This document shows, piece by piece, positions 37,297 through 46,450 of a DNA stretch of 64,000 bases. This DNA is from Pectobacterium carotovorum (GTDB lineage Bacteria > Pseudomonadota > Gammaproteobacteria > Enterobacterales > Enterobacteriaceae), in NCBI RefSeq assembly GCF_900129615.1, contig NZ_FQWI01000012.1:49307-113306 (forward strand), read 5' to 3'. The translations under genes and the position numbers were made by a program. How positions within the stretch are numbered: the stretch's first letter is position 1; each line of letters begins with the position of its first letter. The notes beneath the pieces are model-generated. The model did no database searches. It was not told the DNA's origin and saw nothing but the letters and a program-made list of their open reading frames with translations.

Positions 37297-38721
37297 ATGC
37301 ATGCACATCCCTGGTGTAAACGCCTGCAAACCTCGTTGCCGGATGAGAAATTGCGCGCGGCGGTATTGGCTGACGATCCGCTCTGGGAAAAGGTCGAAAC
37401 AGAGCTGGTCAAGCTGGGATCGCTGGCGCATAACCAGGTCGATCTTAACGTGGTGGCAGGGTATTGCCTGACCTTGCTGGAAAGCAAAACCAAAGATATG
37501 CGGGTACTGGTGCAGCTATTGCGCTGCTTACAGCATCCGGCCAAAGCGACGCCGTTTTCTACTGCCCTGATGCTGCTGGACAGCTGGCTGGAGAGTTACT
37601 GGGTGCCTGCCTGGCCTGCCAGTCCGGTTCAGAAACAGAAGTTAATGATCCAGATTGTTCGGCGTTTTGAGAGTGCGCTGCCCCGCATTGCAGAAAGTGC
37701 CTCCAGCGCAGAGCTGGAGCAATTACAGCAGTTAACGGAACAGGTGGCGACCCGCTGGGGCGAACTGGCGAGCGACAAAGCGGTGCTGATGGATGAGCTG
37801 GTGCAGGGCGTTAAGCGTGCCAGACAGCGACAGCAGGCGCAGGAACAGGCGAATCAGACGGCAAAACCGACCCCAGCAGCCAGCAGTAGTGGAGGCGCGG
37901 GCGGGAGTGAAACCAGCTCCAGCGCGGCTTCGACACCCGTCAGTGCGGTGGAGATTAATTCATCCGACGAGCGTGGCTGGCGGCAAACCCAACTGAACGT
38001 CGCGGCGCTGCTGGTTGAGCGTCATCCCGCTTCACCGATGGGTTACCGTCTGCGACGCCACGCTATCTGGTCCGGCATTGCCACACCGCCAATGTCGTCC
38101 AAGGGGAATAAAACCCAGCTGGCACCCGTCTCGTCAGACCGCGTGGATGAATACCAAAGTGCGCTGGCGCAGGCCGATTTGGCGCTGTGGGAACGCATAG
38201 AACAAAGTCTGGTTTTGGCACCTTACTGGTTTGATGGCCACATGTTGTCCGCCTCAGTGGCCTCACGGTTAGGGCATGCTTCTGTCGCGACGGCGATTGC
38301 CGAAGAGCTTTCTACGTTTCTTCAGCGTGTGCCGGAGCTGCGTGAACTGGCGTTCAGCGATGGAACGCCCTTTTTGACCGGGAAATGTAGCCAGTGGTTG
38401 CAGTCCAGCCAGCCGGTTCGCGGCGGCGGCGGGGCACGGCAGGACGATCTGGCGACGGAGGCGGCGGCCTGTCGAGATGAGAAAGGTATTGGGGCGGCGA
38501 TGCAGCTATTGGATGAACGCATGCGTCGCCTGAAAGAGCCGCGCGACCGCTTTTATGCCGAGTTGGTTCTGGCGGATTTACTCGCCGAAGAAGGGATGAA
38601 ATCACTGGCAGCACAGCACTATCAGCACATGTGGCAGGAAAGCCAACAATTGGGCCTGATGCAATGGGAACCGGGACTGGTTAGCCGCGTGGAGCGGTTG
38701 GCGGCATCCCGCAAAAAATAA
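37297..38721 (+). CDS. tssA: T6SS protein TssA (ImpA/VasJ family)
   Basis: TssA proteins prime and guide tail-tube and sheath assembly. The start is set at the ATG at 37297, 6 bases after AAAGGAGG; the GTG at 37273 lies inside the tagO frame and is less likely. The ImpA N-terminal domain covers about residues 10-130 (VAGYCLTLLESKTKDMRVLV). A low-complexity Ala/Ser/Gly linker lies at about 185-215, followed by the C-terminal VasJ-type domain (GWRQTQLNVAALLVERHPAS, LAPYWFDGHMLSASVASRLG). It is 474 residues. A second ImpA-type gene, vasL, lies three genes on. Confidence 0.9.
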   Translation: MHAHPWCKRLQTSLPDEKLRAAVLADDPLWEKVETELVKLGSLAHNQVDLNVVAGYCLTLLESKTKDMRVLVQLLRCLQHPAKATPFSTALMLLDSWLESYWVPAWPASPVQKQKLMIQIVRRFESALPRIAESASSAELEQLQQLTEQVATRWGELASDKAVLMDELVQGVKRARQRQQAQEQANQTAKPTPAASSSGGAGGSETSSSAASTPVSAVEINSSDERGWRQTQLNVAALLVERHPASPMGYRLRRHAIWSGIATPPMSSKGNKTQLAPVSSDRVDEYQSALAQADLALWERIEQSLVLAPYWFDGHMLSASVASRLGHASVATAIAEELSTFLQRVPELRELAFSDGTPFLTGKCSQWLQSSQPVRGGGGARQDDLATEAAACRDEKGIGAAMQLLDERMRRLKEPRDRFYAELVLADLLAEEGMKSLAAQHYQHMWQESQQLGLMQWEPGLVSRVERLAASRKK

Positions 38722-38745
38722 GACATTCGGAGTGAATGGTCACTT

Positions 38746-41700
38746 ATGTTTAAAACAATCATAACCTTTCTACGCAAGCAGTTGCCTAAACTGAAACCCT
38801 CCTGGCTGCTTTTAGGCGTGCTACTGTGGGTCGTCGTGTTGGTTCTGGCCTGGTGGCTGGGGCCGCGTTTGACGGTGGGCGAGTCGCGCCCATTACAGGG
38901 AATCTGGGGCCGCGTGGTGTTCACGCTGGTCTGGCTGTGGCTGGCGTTCTCCTACAGCGCCTGGTTGGTCTGGCGTCGCGTGCAGCAGATGCGGGCGGAG
39001 CGTCATGAACAGCAGGTGATTGAGCAGGATCCCTTGCAGGTGTATGTCGACAGCCAGCAGACGTTTCTCGATCGCTGGCTGGACGCGTTTCAGACTCAAC
39101 TGGGTAAACGCGCGCTGTATGCGATGCCCTGGTATCTGACGATTGGTCTGGCGGGCAGCGGGAAAAGTAGCCTGATCCATCGCGCCAATCCGGCAAACAA
39201 AATGAATCCAAAGCTGGATGCGGAGCTGCGAGATGTGGCGGCAGGCCAGCAGGTGAGCAGTTGGGTCGGCGAATCCGCGGTGATTTGGGACCCGAGCGGA
39301 CAGCTACTTGCCCAGCCTGAACTGGAGGGTGATTCGCTCGGGCAGCGTCATGCTCGTCTGTGGCAGCACTTGCTACAGTGGCTCAGTGAAAACCGCCGCC
39401 GCCAGCCGCTCAACGGTCTGGTGCTTACGCTGGATATTTCCTGGCTGGCACAGGCTGGCGTCGCCGATCGCAAAGCCTACGCACAGGTCATGCGTGCGCG
39501 TTTGCAGGAAATTTCCGTCAACATCAATACGCGCTTACCGGTGTATATCGCGCTGACCCGGTTGGATATGCTGAGCGGCTTCGACAAGGTTTATCGCCAG
39601 TTGAACCGTGACGCGCGTCAGGCGGTATTAGGCGTGACGTTTACTCCGCAGGCAAGCAACAGCAAAGGCTGGTTAGAAGAGCTGGAACGCTTCTGGGACG
39701 AGTGGGTCACGCACCTGAATGACAACCTGCCGGACATGCTGCTGACGCAATCGGACAGAAGCGTGCGTAATTCGCTGTTCTCGTTCGTTCGCCAACTGGC
39801 CGGTGTGAAAGATTACGTGATGGAAGTGCTGACGGAAACGTTAGCGACGGGCGAGGATCGCGCGTTCCTGATTCGCGGCGTCTACGTCAGCTCTGTCTAT
39901 CAACAAGGGGTGCCGTTCGATGCCTTTGCGCAGTCGGCTTCCCGACGCTATCAACTGCCCGAGCCGATAAACCCTGCGCTGCGCGGTGAATCGAATACGT
40001 TCTTCGTGCAGCGCCTCTTCCCTGACGTCATTTTCCCTGAGGCCAGTCTGGCAGGGGAAAACCGGCTGCATAGCCTGTATCGCCGTCGTCGGCTGAGTAT
40101 CGGTGTGGGCTGCATGCTGCTCGCCAGTCTGGCGCTGGTTGGCAGTTGGCACCATTTCTATCGGGTCAATGAAGAAGCCGGTCGTAACGTCCTGACGAAA
40201 GCGCAGGCGTTCATTGGCACCAATGAGCTGGAAGGCCAGCCGGGCTATGGCTATCAGCAGTTGCCGCGTCTGAATTTGATTCGCGATGCGACCTTATCCT
40301 TTGGTAATTACCACGAACGTACGCCGCTGCTGGCCGACCTTGGCCTGTATCAGGGCGGTAAGATTGGGCCTTATGTTGAAGGCACCTATCTGCAAATGCT
40401 GAATCAGCGCTTTCTCCCTGCGGTGATGCAGGGGCTGCTGGAAGATCTGAATCAGGCACCGGCCAATAGCGAGCAAAAGCTGACGATTCTGCGCGTGATG
40501 CGGATGCTGGATGATGCGTCAGGACGCAATAAGGCGCTGGTCGAGCAGTTTATGGCGCAGCGTTGGCAGAAGGCATTTCCCGGACAGGGCAACGTGCAGG
40601 AACAGCTGATGCAGCATCTGGATTACGCCCTTGAGCGTACCGACTGGCATCAGGCGCGTGAGCAAAAAGATGCGGTAGCGATCAGCACCTTCGCGCCATT
40701 TAACCAGCCGATCTCGCTGGCTCAACAGGAACTGAGCAAGCTGCCGATGTATCAGCGTGTTTATCAGAGTCTGGTGATGAAGGCGACGCAGGTACTGCCG
40801 CCGGATTTAGCCATTCGTGATGAAGTTGGGCCGACGTTTGATCCGGTGTTTTCCCTGCGCAATGACAAAGCGGGAAGCGTGCCTCGGCTGCTGACGTATC
40901 CCGGTTTTAGCGATTATTACCTCAAGCAGGACAAAGCGCTGTTAGAGCTGACGGCGCTGGACGCATGGGTGCTGGGGCAGCGTGAGCGTGCGCAGTTCAG
41001 TGAAGCTGACCGTCGGGAAATTCTGCGTCAGGTGAATGACCGCTACATTACGGATTACATCAACCAGTGGCAGAAAGTGCTGGCGAACATTGATGTGCAA
41101 ACGCTCGATACGCCGGAGCAGGCGCTCGATATCCTCACGGATATTACCGGCAACGATCAGCCCTTCCAGCGCGTGCTGACCACGGTGAGTGATAACACCC
41201 GTATCCGCAAGCTGGCCGATGATGATAACGATACGGCGCAGAGCATTAACACGCGTACCGGCCGTCCGTTTATGACCATCAATGCGGCGCTGAGCGGGCG
41301 TGGTGAGCAGGGGCCGCTGGTGCAAGAGGTCAATCAGAAGCTGACCGATCTCTATCACTATCTCGATCAGATCGTCAACGCGACCGATCCAGGGCAGGCT
41401 GCGCTGAAAGCGGTGCAGGCACGGCAGGGGAATAAATTTGCCGATCCGGTGTTCGCCTTACAGCAATACGCCCGCAGCCTTCCCGCGCCGCTGGATCGCT
41501 GGGTAGGGCAATTAGCCGGAGAGAGCGCCAGTCTGGTGACCGGGTTGGCGATGTCGTCGTTGAATCAGGAGTGGCTGGATAAGGTCGTGACGCCATTCAA
41601 TGAGAAGCTGGCGGATCGTTACCCCTTCGACCCGTCATCGAACAAGGATGTGCCGCTATCGGAAATGGAAATGTTCTTCATGACCGGTGGGACGCTGGAC

Positions 41701-42243
41701 AGCTTCTATCAAACCAACCTCAAAGCGATGATGGAAAGCGGCATGCTGGAAGAAGGCATGGCGTCGCCTTTGCAGGCGGAACTGGTGAAGCAGCTCGAAC
41801 GTGCTAACCGCATTCGCCAGACCCTGTTTAATGCGCAGGGCAGCCTGGAAGTGCATTTCGTTCTGGAACCGCTGGAACTGACGGCGAATAAACGCCGCAG
41901 CGTACTGAATCTGGACGGACAGTTGCTGGAATACAGCCACGGTCGTCGCCAGAAAACGCCGCTGGTGTGGCCAAACAGTATGCGTGACGGTGCCGAGAGC
42001 AAGCTGACGCTGGTGCCGGACGATCGTGAACGTTCACCGCGCAGCCTGAGCTTTAGCGGGCCGTGGGCGATGTTCCGGTTAATCAATAGCGATCAACTGA
42101 CTCAGGTGAATGAGAACACCTTTGACGTGCGCTTCTCGCTGGAGAACGGGGCGATGACGTATCGCGTGTACACCGATGCCAGCCATAACCCGTTTGCCGG
42201 TGGTCTGTTCAGCCAGTTCACGCTGCCTGACTCGCTTTATTAA
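38746..42243 (+). CDS. tssM: T6SS inner-membrane protein TssM (IcmF)
   Basis: TssM spans from the cytoplasm through the inner membrane to the periplasm, where it binds TssJ. The 1165-residue product has two N-terminal membrane helices (WLLLGVLLWVVVLVLAWWLG near 20-39 and WLWLAFSYSAWLVW near 61-74). A cytoplasmic GTPase-like domain with intact Walker A GLAGSGKSSLIHR (about 134-146) follows. A third helix near 450 (GVGCMLLASLALVGSW) leads into the long periplasmic part ending in FAGGLFSQFTLPDSLY. Some TssM proteins lack the Walker motif; this one keeps it. Confidence 0.96.
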   Translation: MFKTIITFLRKQLPKLKPSWLLLGVLLWVVVLVLAWWLGPRLTVGESRPLQGIWGRVVFTLVWLWLAFSYSAWLVWRRVQQMRAERHEQQVIEQDPLQVYVDSQQTFLDRWLDAFQTQLGKRALYAMPWYLTIGLAGSGKSSLIHRANPANKMNPKLDAELRDVAAGQQVSSWVGESAVIWDPSGQLLAQPELEGDSLGQRHARLWQHLLQWLSENRRRQPLNGLVLTLDISWLAQAGVADRKAYAQVMRARLQEISVNINTRLPVYIALTRLDMLSGFDKVYRQLNRDARQAVLGVTFTPQASNSKGWLEELERFWDEWVTHLNDNLPDMLLTQSDRSVRNSLFSFVRQLAGVKDYVMEVLTETLATGEDRAFLIRGVYVSSVYQQGVPFDAFAQSASRRYQLPEPINPALRGESNTFFVQRLFPDVIFPEASLAGENRLHSLYRRRRLSIGVGCMLLASLALVGSWHHFYRVNEEAGRNVLTKAQAFIGTNELEGQPGYGYQQLPRLNLIRDATLSFGNYHERTPLLADLGLYQGGKIGPYVEGTYLQMLNQRFLPAVMQGLLEDLNQAPANSEQKLTILRVMRMLDDASGRNKALVEQFMAQRWQKAFPGQGNVQEQLMQHLDYALERTDWHQAREQKDAVAISTFAPFNQPISLAQQELSKLPMYQRVYQSLVMKATQVLPPDLAIRDEVGPTFDPVFSLRNDKAGSVPRLLTYPGFSDYYLKQDKALLELTALDAWVLGQRERAQFSEADRREILRQVNDRYITDYINQWQKVLANIDVQTLDTPEQALDILTDITGNDQPFQRVLTTVSDNTRIRKLADDDNDTAQSINTRTGRPFMTINAALSGRGEQGPLVQEVNQKLTDLYHYLDQIVNATDPGQAALKAVQARQGNKFADPVFALQQYARSLPAPLDRWVGQLAGESASLVTGLAMSSLNQEWLDKVVTPFNEKLADRYPFDPSSNKDVPLSEMEMFFMTGGTLDSFYQTNLKAMMESGMLEEGMASPLQAELVKQLERANRIRQTLFNAQGSLEVHFVLEPLELTANKRRSVLNLDGQLLEYSHGRRQKTPLVWPNSMRDGAESKLTLVPDDRERSPRSLSFSGPWAMFRLINSDQLTQVNENTFDVRFSLENGAMTYRVYTDASHNPFAGGLFSQFTLPDSLY

Positions 42244-42291
42244 TTAACTCTCGGGAGCCTGCTTAGGCTCCCTATTGCTGGATGATGTGAT

Positions 42292-43728
42292 ATGCAAGAT
42301 GCACAACAGGCCCTGAAAGTGGGCCGCGATCCACGGATGCTGCCGGAGTTTGACGCACTTCGGGCGGAAATTAACAAGTTGAGTCACGCGTCTCGCCCTG
42401 ATGTGGATTGGATGCTGGTGCATGATATGGCCACCACCATCTTTGAAAAGCAGGGCGTAGATCTCCAGACCGCGATCTACTTTACGCTGGCCCGTTCACG
42501 GCTGGCGGGATTGACTGGCTTCACGGAAAGCTGTGAGTTTCTGGCGAATTTGATCGTGACGCAGTGGGATAACTTCTGGCCGCCGGTCCATCAGGAACGG
42601 GCGCGTATCGAGATGCTGGACTGGTTTATTGCTCGCATCAGCGAAGTGGTGCGGCAATACGCCATCAGTCATGAACACAAGCGGCTGGTTTATCGTTGCG
42701 AACGCGCGCTGCAATTGATGAGTGAAAAGCTGCACAACTCGGGGTTGAGCCGCATTCCTCGCGTCGAGAATCTGCTGCACTTCGTCGAAGGCTATACCCA
42801 TTTGTTTGATGAAACCGAGATTGTCATTGTGTCGGACGATCAGGAACTGAAAAAGCAGGATATGCAGATTCCGCCCATGGTGTTCTTTCATTCAGACATG
42901 GAACCCGGCGCGACGGTGCAAAGCAGTGGTTCATCAGGCTCGGGTCAGGCTGCTCTGCCTGCGGGCAGCATTCTCATCGGACGGGAGAAAGGGCAAATGA
43001 AACCGACGGTATTGAAAATTGAGGCGCATAAAAAGCAGAAGCCAGCGTGGTTCTGGTTTGTCTCCGGGCTGCTGACCTGCGCGCTGCCTGTCGCGGCCAT
43101 TACAGGCTGGCAGTATTGGCAGGAACAGAAGGCCGATGCGCTGGCGTTACTGCAACAGCCAGCCTACGCGTTGCCCGCTGCCCCCGATCATAATGACATT
43201 CGCCGGGTGCGTATTGCGCTGGGCGAGCAGAAATTGCAGGGCATGGAAGGCGAGCTGATCAACCGCTATCAGGCACAGCTGGAACAGGTGAAAAATGCCT
43301 CGCCGTTCTATCTGTATCAATACGGCAACGGGTTGAAAAACGTGATGCAGCAGCTCTATCCCGATTCGCTGGCGGTGAAGGAAATGGAACGCCAATGGCA
43401 GATTGCGCTTGAACGTCAGCAGGGCGATGAACCGAAAACGCGCGGGTACGAACAGGCCCGTGCCAGAGTCAACGATACGTTGCAGCAACTGCTGGAACTG
43501 GAACGGCAGCGCCGGACGGTGACGATTTCCTACCTGAAATCAAAGCTCTACGATATGCAAAAAGATCTGATGTCGGACGTTCCCTTCGGGATACGGTTGC
43601 GGGAACTTGAGGCGCGTAAAACCAAGAGCCAGTCTCTAACGCCAGCGGAGCTACGCGCGATGGAAGACGAACTGCGCGCCTTCAACGTTCGCTTGTACCG
43701 TTTACAGCAGGGTAATTCTGCCAGCTGA
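42292..43728 (+). CDS. vasL: VasL/TagA-type ImpA-domain membrane protein
   Basis: The 478-residue protein starts with an ImpA N-terminal domain (QQALKVGRDPRMLPEFDALR, and IYFTLARSRLAGLTGFTESC near 63-82). A membrane helix follows at about 245-265 (WFWFVSGLLTCALPVAAI), then a VasL C-terminal coiled domain (NASPFYLYQYGNGLKNVMQQ and beyond). In enteroaggregative E. coli the related TagA caps the far end of the extended sheath and holds it at the opposite membrane. The same stopper role is plausible here. The gene has its own AT-poor 48-base gap after tssM with no clear promoter. Confidence 0.85.
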   Translation: MQDAQQALKVGRDPRMLPEFDALRAEINKLSHASRPDVDWMLVHDMATTIFEKQGVDLQTAIYFTLARSRLAGLTGFTESCEFLANLIVTQWDNFWPPVHQERARIEMLDWFIARISEVVRQYAISHEHKRLVYRCERALQLMSEKLHNSGLSRIPRVENLLHFVEGYTHLFDETEIVIVSDDQELKKQDMQIPPMVFFHSDMEPGATVQSSGSSGSGQAALPAGSILIGREKGQMKPTVLKIEAHKKQKPAWFWFVSGLLTCALPVAAITGWQYWQEQKADALALLQQPAYALPAAPDHNDIRRVRIALGEQKLQGMEGELINRYQAQLEQVKNASPFYLYQYGNGLKNVMQQLYPDSLAVKEMERQWQIALERQQGDEPKTRGYEQARARVNDTLQQLLELERQRRTVTISYLKSKLYDMQKDLMSDVPFGIRLRELEARKTKSQSLTPAELRAMEDELRAFNVRLYRLQQGNSAS

Positions 43729-43756
43729 TTATCGTGAAGGGAAAAACGCTGAGCAC

Positions 43757-45112
43757 ATGATGAAATACAAAAAATTAGTGATAGTCCTGTCGGCCTGTTG
43801 GCTGGCGTCATGTCAGGCACCCGTCACATCGCTGTCTGAATCGGAACTCGTGGCGTCAGCGAACCGGGGAAACGGTGAGGCGCAATATCAACTGGCAAAG
43901 ACGCTAGCCGCGCGCTCGCAGTACACCGAGGCGATGCAGTGGATGCAGAAGGCATCTGGCCTGTCTGAACTTCCGGGCAATCAGGAACTGCGCGCGGCCG
44001 CTGCACTTCAGGTTGGCGACTGGTATCAGGCTGGGCTGGGCGCGCCCAAGAACAGCCCGTCTGCTCGTCAGTGGTGGACAACGTCCTCACGTCTGGGAAA
44101 TGGCGAAGCGGGGCATCGGCTTGGTATGGACTGTCAGGTTCAGCATCAGGGAAAGCTGGTGGCGGCCTGCCTGAGTGCTTTTGAATCCGCTGCGGCAAAT
44201 GGTTATCCCCCCGCGCAGTTGATTGTCGCCCAGTGGCACGCAACGCATGCGGGCGGAGAAAAAGATGCCGTAGCGTGGTTGCTGAAGGCCTCCGAACTGG
44301 GTAATCGGGATGCGCAATACCAGTTGGCACAGCGCTATGAGCAGGGTAAAGGCGTGGTGATCCGTCGCGATCTGGCCGAACGCTGGTATTTCCGCGCGGC
44401 GACGCTGGGTCAGGCACAGGCGCAGCTGTGGATGGCGCGACACGAAGACGGCGAGAATGCGTTGAACTGGTATCAAAAATCCGCGTCATCAGGTGATGCC
44501 GAAGCACAGCTTTGGCTGGGCAAGGCATACCGTGAAGGTAAGCGCTTACCTTGGGATGAGCAAAAGGCGCGTTATTGGCTGGAGCGTGCCGCGTCTGGCG
44601 GATCGGGCGAGGCTGATTATTTGCTCAGTCAGAGCCAGACAACGCATGAAAAGCGCGAACAGTATCTGGTTCAGGCTTCCTCTGCGGGCTATATCCGGGC
44701 GCAACGCGAACTGGGGGAGCGGTTATTTAAAGCGAGCGAATTCGCGCGTGCGCGTGAAGAATATGCCAAAGCGGCATCAGCAGGAGACACCGAATCCCGT
44801 CTGGCCTATGGCGAGATGCTGCGGTTGGGGCAAGGTGGCAAAGAGGATTATGTTGAGGCGATGAAGCAGTACCGTCTGGCGGCGAATGAGGGTAACCGTA
44901 TGGCTCAATATCGTATGGGCATGATGCGTCAGGATGGGCTGGGTGCCTCCCGCAATCGTATTCATGCTTACGCCTGGTACGCGATGGCGGCGACGGAGGG
45001 AATGAGCGAAGCCATTCATGCGCGTAACGATCTGGAAGCGACGATGCAACCGGATGAAATCAAAGCTGGGCAGCGGTTGGCGATGCACTGGTCATCGGGG
45101 AAAACAGAGTAA
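43757..45112 (+). CDS. Sel1-repeat lipoprotein at the end of the T6SS cluster
   Basis: The 451-residue protein opens with a lipoprotein signal (MMKYKKLVIVLSACWLASCQ; lipobox LASC, Cys19). About eight or more Sel1-like helical repeats follow, visible as AxYxLAxxYExGKGV-type units: GEAQYQLAKTLAARS, NRDAQYQLAQRYEQGKGVVI, DAEAQLWLGKAYREGKRLPW, NRMAQYRMGMMRQDGLGASR. Sel1 proteins are protein-protein scaffolds. Genes of this kind occur in enterobacterial T6SS clusters, but I know no fixed role. Met2 is an equally good start. A strong terminator lies 150 bases downstream, so it probably closes the main operon. Confidence 0.85.
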   Translation: MMKYKKLVIVLSACWLASCQAPVTSLSESELVASANRGNGEAQYQLAKTLAARSQYTEAMQWMQKASGLSELPGNQELRAAAALQVGDWYQAGLGAPKNSPSARQWWTTSSRLGNGEAGHRLGMDCQVQHQGKLVAACLSAFESAAANGYPPAQLIVAQWHATHAGGEKDAVAWLLKASELGNRDAQYQLAQRYEQGKGVVIRRDLAERWYFRAATLGQAQAQLWMARHEDGENALNWYQKSASSGDAEAQLWLGKAYREGKRLPWDEQKARYWLERAASGGSGEADYLLSQSQTTHEKREQYLVQASSAGYIRAQRELGERLFKASEFARAREEYAKAASAGDTESRLAYGEMLRLGQGGKEDYVEAMKQYRLAANEGNRMAQYRMGMMRQDGLGASRNRIHAYAWYAMAATEGMSEAIHARNDLEATMQPDEIKAGQRLAMHWSSGKTE

Positions 45113-45260
45113 TCCGTGGTGGTGGCTCGTCGATGATAATGAACCGATAGTCAATCATGGGTGAGAAATAGCTAAAGCAGAATCGGCAGATTGCTGTGTT
45201 CAGGTTGAATCATCGTGAAATAAGTCGGGTTGTCGTGGAATAAAGAGTGGCAATAAACAG

Positions 45261-45296
45261 GCGGGTGTTGCGTGATAGCGACACCCGCTTTTTTGT
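45261..45296 (+). terminator. Terminator of the main T6SS operon
   Basis: The arms GCGGGTGT and ACACCCGC are perfect and are followed by a T-rich run (TTTTTTGTTTTT). Confidence 0.85.
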
Positions 45297-45493
45297 TTTT
45301 ATGACTCTTTTCATTACTGGATGTCCTGACTTTGCCATTCCTGTTTTTCATAAAAAACGTAAGTGACCGCTTACTATTATTGTTATGAGAATGAGCGATT
45401 TATCGCCAAATATAGTTTTGTGCTATTAATAAGCACGATTTCTATCGGTTATATATTTCATTAATTCATTGCTAACTCAAATTTTCAGAATAA

Positions 45494-45592
45494 CTGCGCA
45501 TTCTGCGCAACTTCTTGCTCACTTTCTGGTGTAAATCACTTTTTGCGCAATGTTTGCAAACGATTCGCGAGGTCTGCGCAATTTCTTGCTCA
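45494..45592. promoter_or_regulatory. Repeated upstream sites for the hcp sigma-54 promoter (candidate VasH enhancers)
   Basis: TCTGCGCAACTTCTTGCTCA (45502-45521) recurs at 45573-45592 with a single change, 71 bases apart, close to seven helical turns. Between them is the palindrome TTGCGCAA (45543-45550), and another TGCGCA is at 45495-45500. They lie about 60-160 bases upstream of the sigma-54 promoter, the usual range for an enhancer-binding protein. VasH in the main cluster is the obvious candidate. Binding is inferred, not shown. Confidence 0.65.
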
Positions 45593-45653
45593 AATTTTGT
45601 TTAGGTGGAATTTGAGTTAGGTGAATTCTTTTATAAAACATATAGATAAACTT

Positions 45654-45669
45654 TGGCATGTGAATTGCT
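45654..45669 (+). promoter_or_regulatory. Sigma-54 promoter of hcp
   Basis: TGGCATGTGAATTGCT matches the -24/-12 consensus TGGCACG-N4-TTGCW at all key positions, with GG and GC ten bases apart in the correct register. It lies 66 bases before the hcp start. Confidence 0.85.
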
Positions 45670-45735
45670 ATACAGACGGTGAAGTTACTCATTCTGTTCA
45701 ATAACTCATTCCGTTCAACAATAAGGAGCAAGACT

Positions 45736-46254
45736 ATGCCAACTCCATGCTATATCAGCATCGAAGGTAAAACTCAGGGCAACATCACCGCGGGTGCTTT
45801 CACTTCTGATTCTGTCGGCAACATCTATGTGGAAGGCCACGAAGACGAAATGCTGGTACAGGAATTCAAACACATCGTCACCGTACCGACCGACCCGCAG
45901 TCTGGTCAGCCATCCGGTCAGCGTGTACACAAGCCGTTCAAATTCACCGTCGCGCTGAACAAAGCGGTTCCGCTGATGTACAACGCCCTGGCGTCTGGCG
46001 AAATGCTGCCGACTGTGACCCTGAAGTGGTACCGCACTTCTGTTGAAGGTAAGCAAGAGCACTTCTTCTCTACCATCCTGACTGATGCCACCATCGTGGA
46101 CGTCGACTGCAAAATGCCACACTGCCAAGACCCATCAAAACTGGACTACACCCAGTTGATCGAAGTGTCGCTGGCCTATCGCAAAATCGATTGGGAACAC
46201 ACCGTCGCAGGAACTTCCGGTTCCGATGACTGGCGTGCACCGGTCGAAGCGTAA
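45736..46254 (+). CDS. hcp: T6SS tube protein Hcp
   Basis: Hcp hexamers stack to form the inner tube that is fired into target cells and can carry small effectors. The start is the ATG at 45736 (MPTPCYISIEGKTQGNITAG), with AAGGAG 7 bases upstream; the frame open from 45679 lies inside the promoter region. The 172-residue protein has IYVEGHEDEMLVQEFKHIVT and QPSGQRVHKPFKFTVALNKA, typical of the enterobacterial Hcp1 family, with no effector extension. A strong hairpin after the stop probably trims transcription into vgrG. Confidence 0.97.
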   Translation: MPTPCYISIEGKTQGNITAGAFTSDSVGNIYVEGHEDEMLVQEFKHIVTVPTDPQSGQPSGQRVHKPFKFTVALNKAVPLMYNALASGEMLPTVTLKWYRTSVEGKQEHFFSTILTDATIVDVDCKMPHCQDPSKLDYTQLIEVSLAYRKIDWEHTVAGTSGSDDWRAPVEA

Positions 46255-46263
46255 TTCCCATCT

Positions 46264-46286
46264 AACCCGGGCTTGTCCCGGGTTTT
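46264..46286 (+). terminator. Terminator or attenuator between hcp and vgrG
   Basis: Perfect arms AACCCGGG and CCCGGGTT with a 5-base loop are followed by TT and a later T-run. It can explain high hcp and lower vgrG expression. Confidence 0.8.
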
Positions 46287-46450
46287 CTGCTTTTTTCTCA
46301 ACGTGATGCTTTATCAACATGAACTGTGGCGTGAGCAGACTCAGACCACAGCTCAGGTTTTTATTTTAATCAGGATAGCGACGTGCCGCTCCGGGAAACC
46401 CCGAGGCGTGCGGTAGCCATGGCAACGGCGAAGGAAGAAGGAGAGGACGG

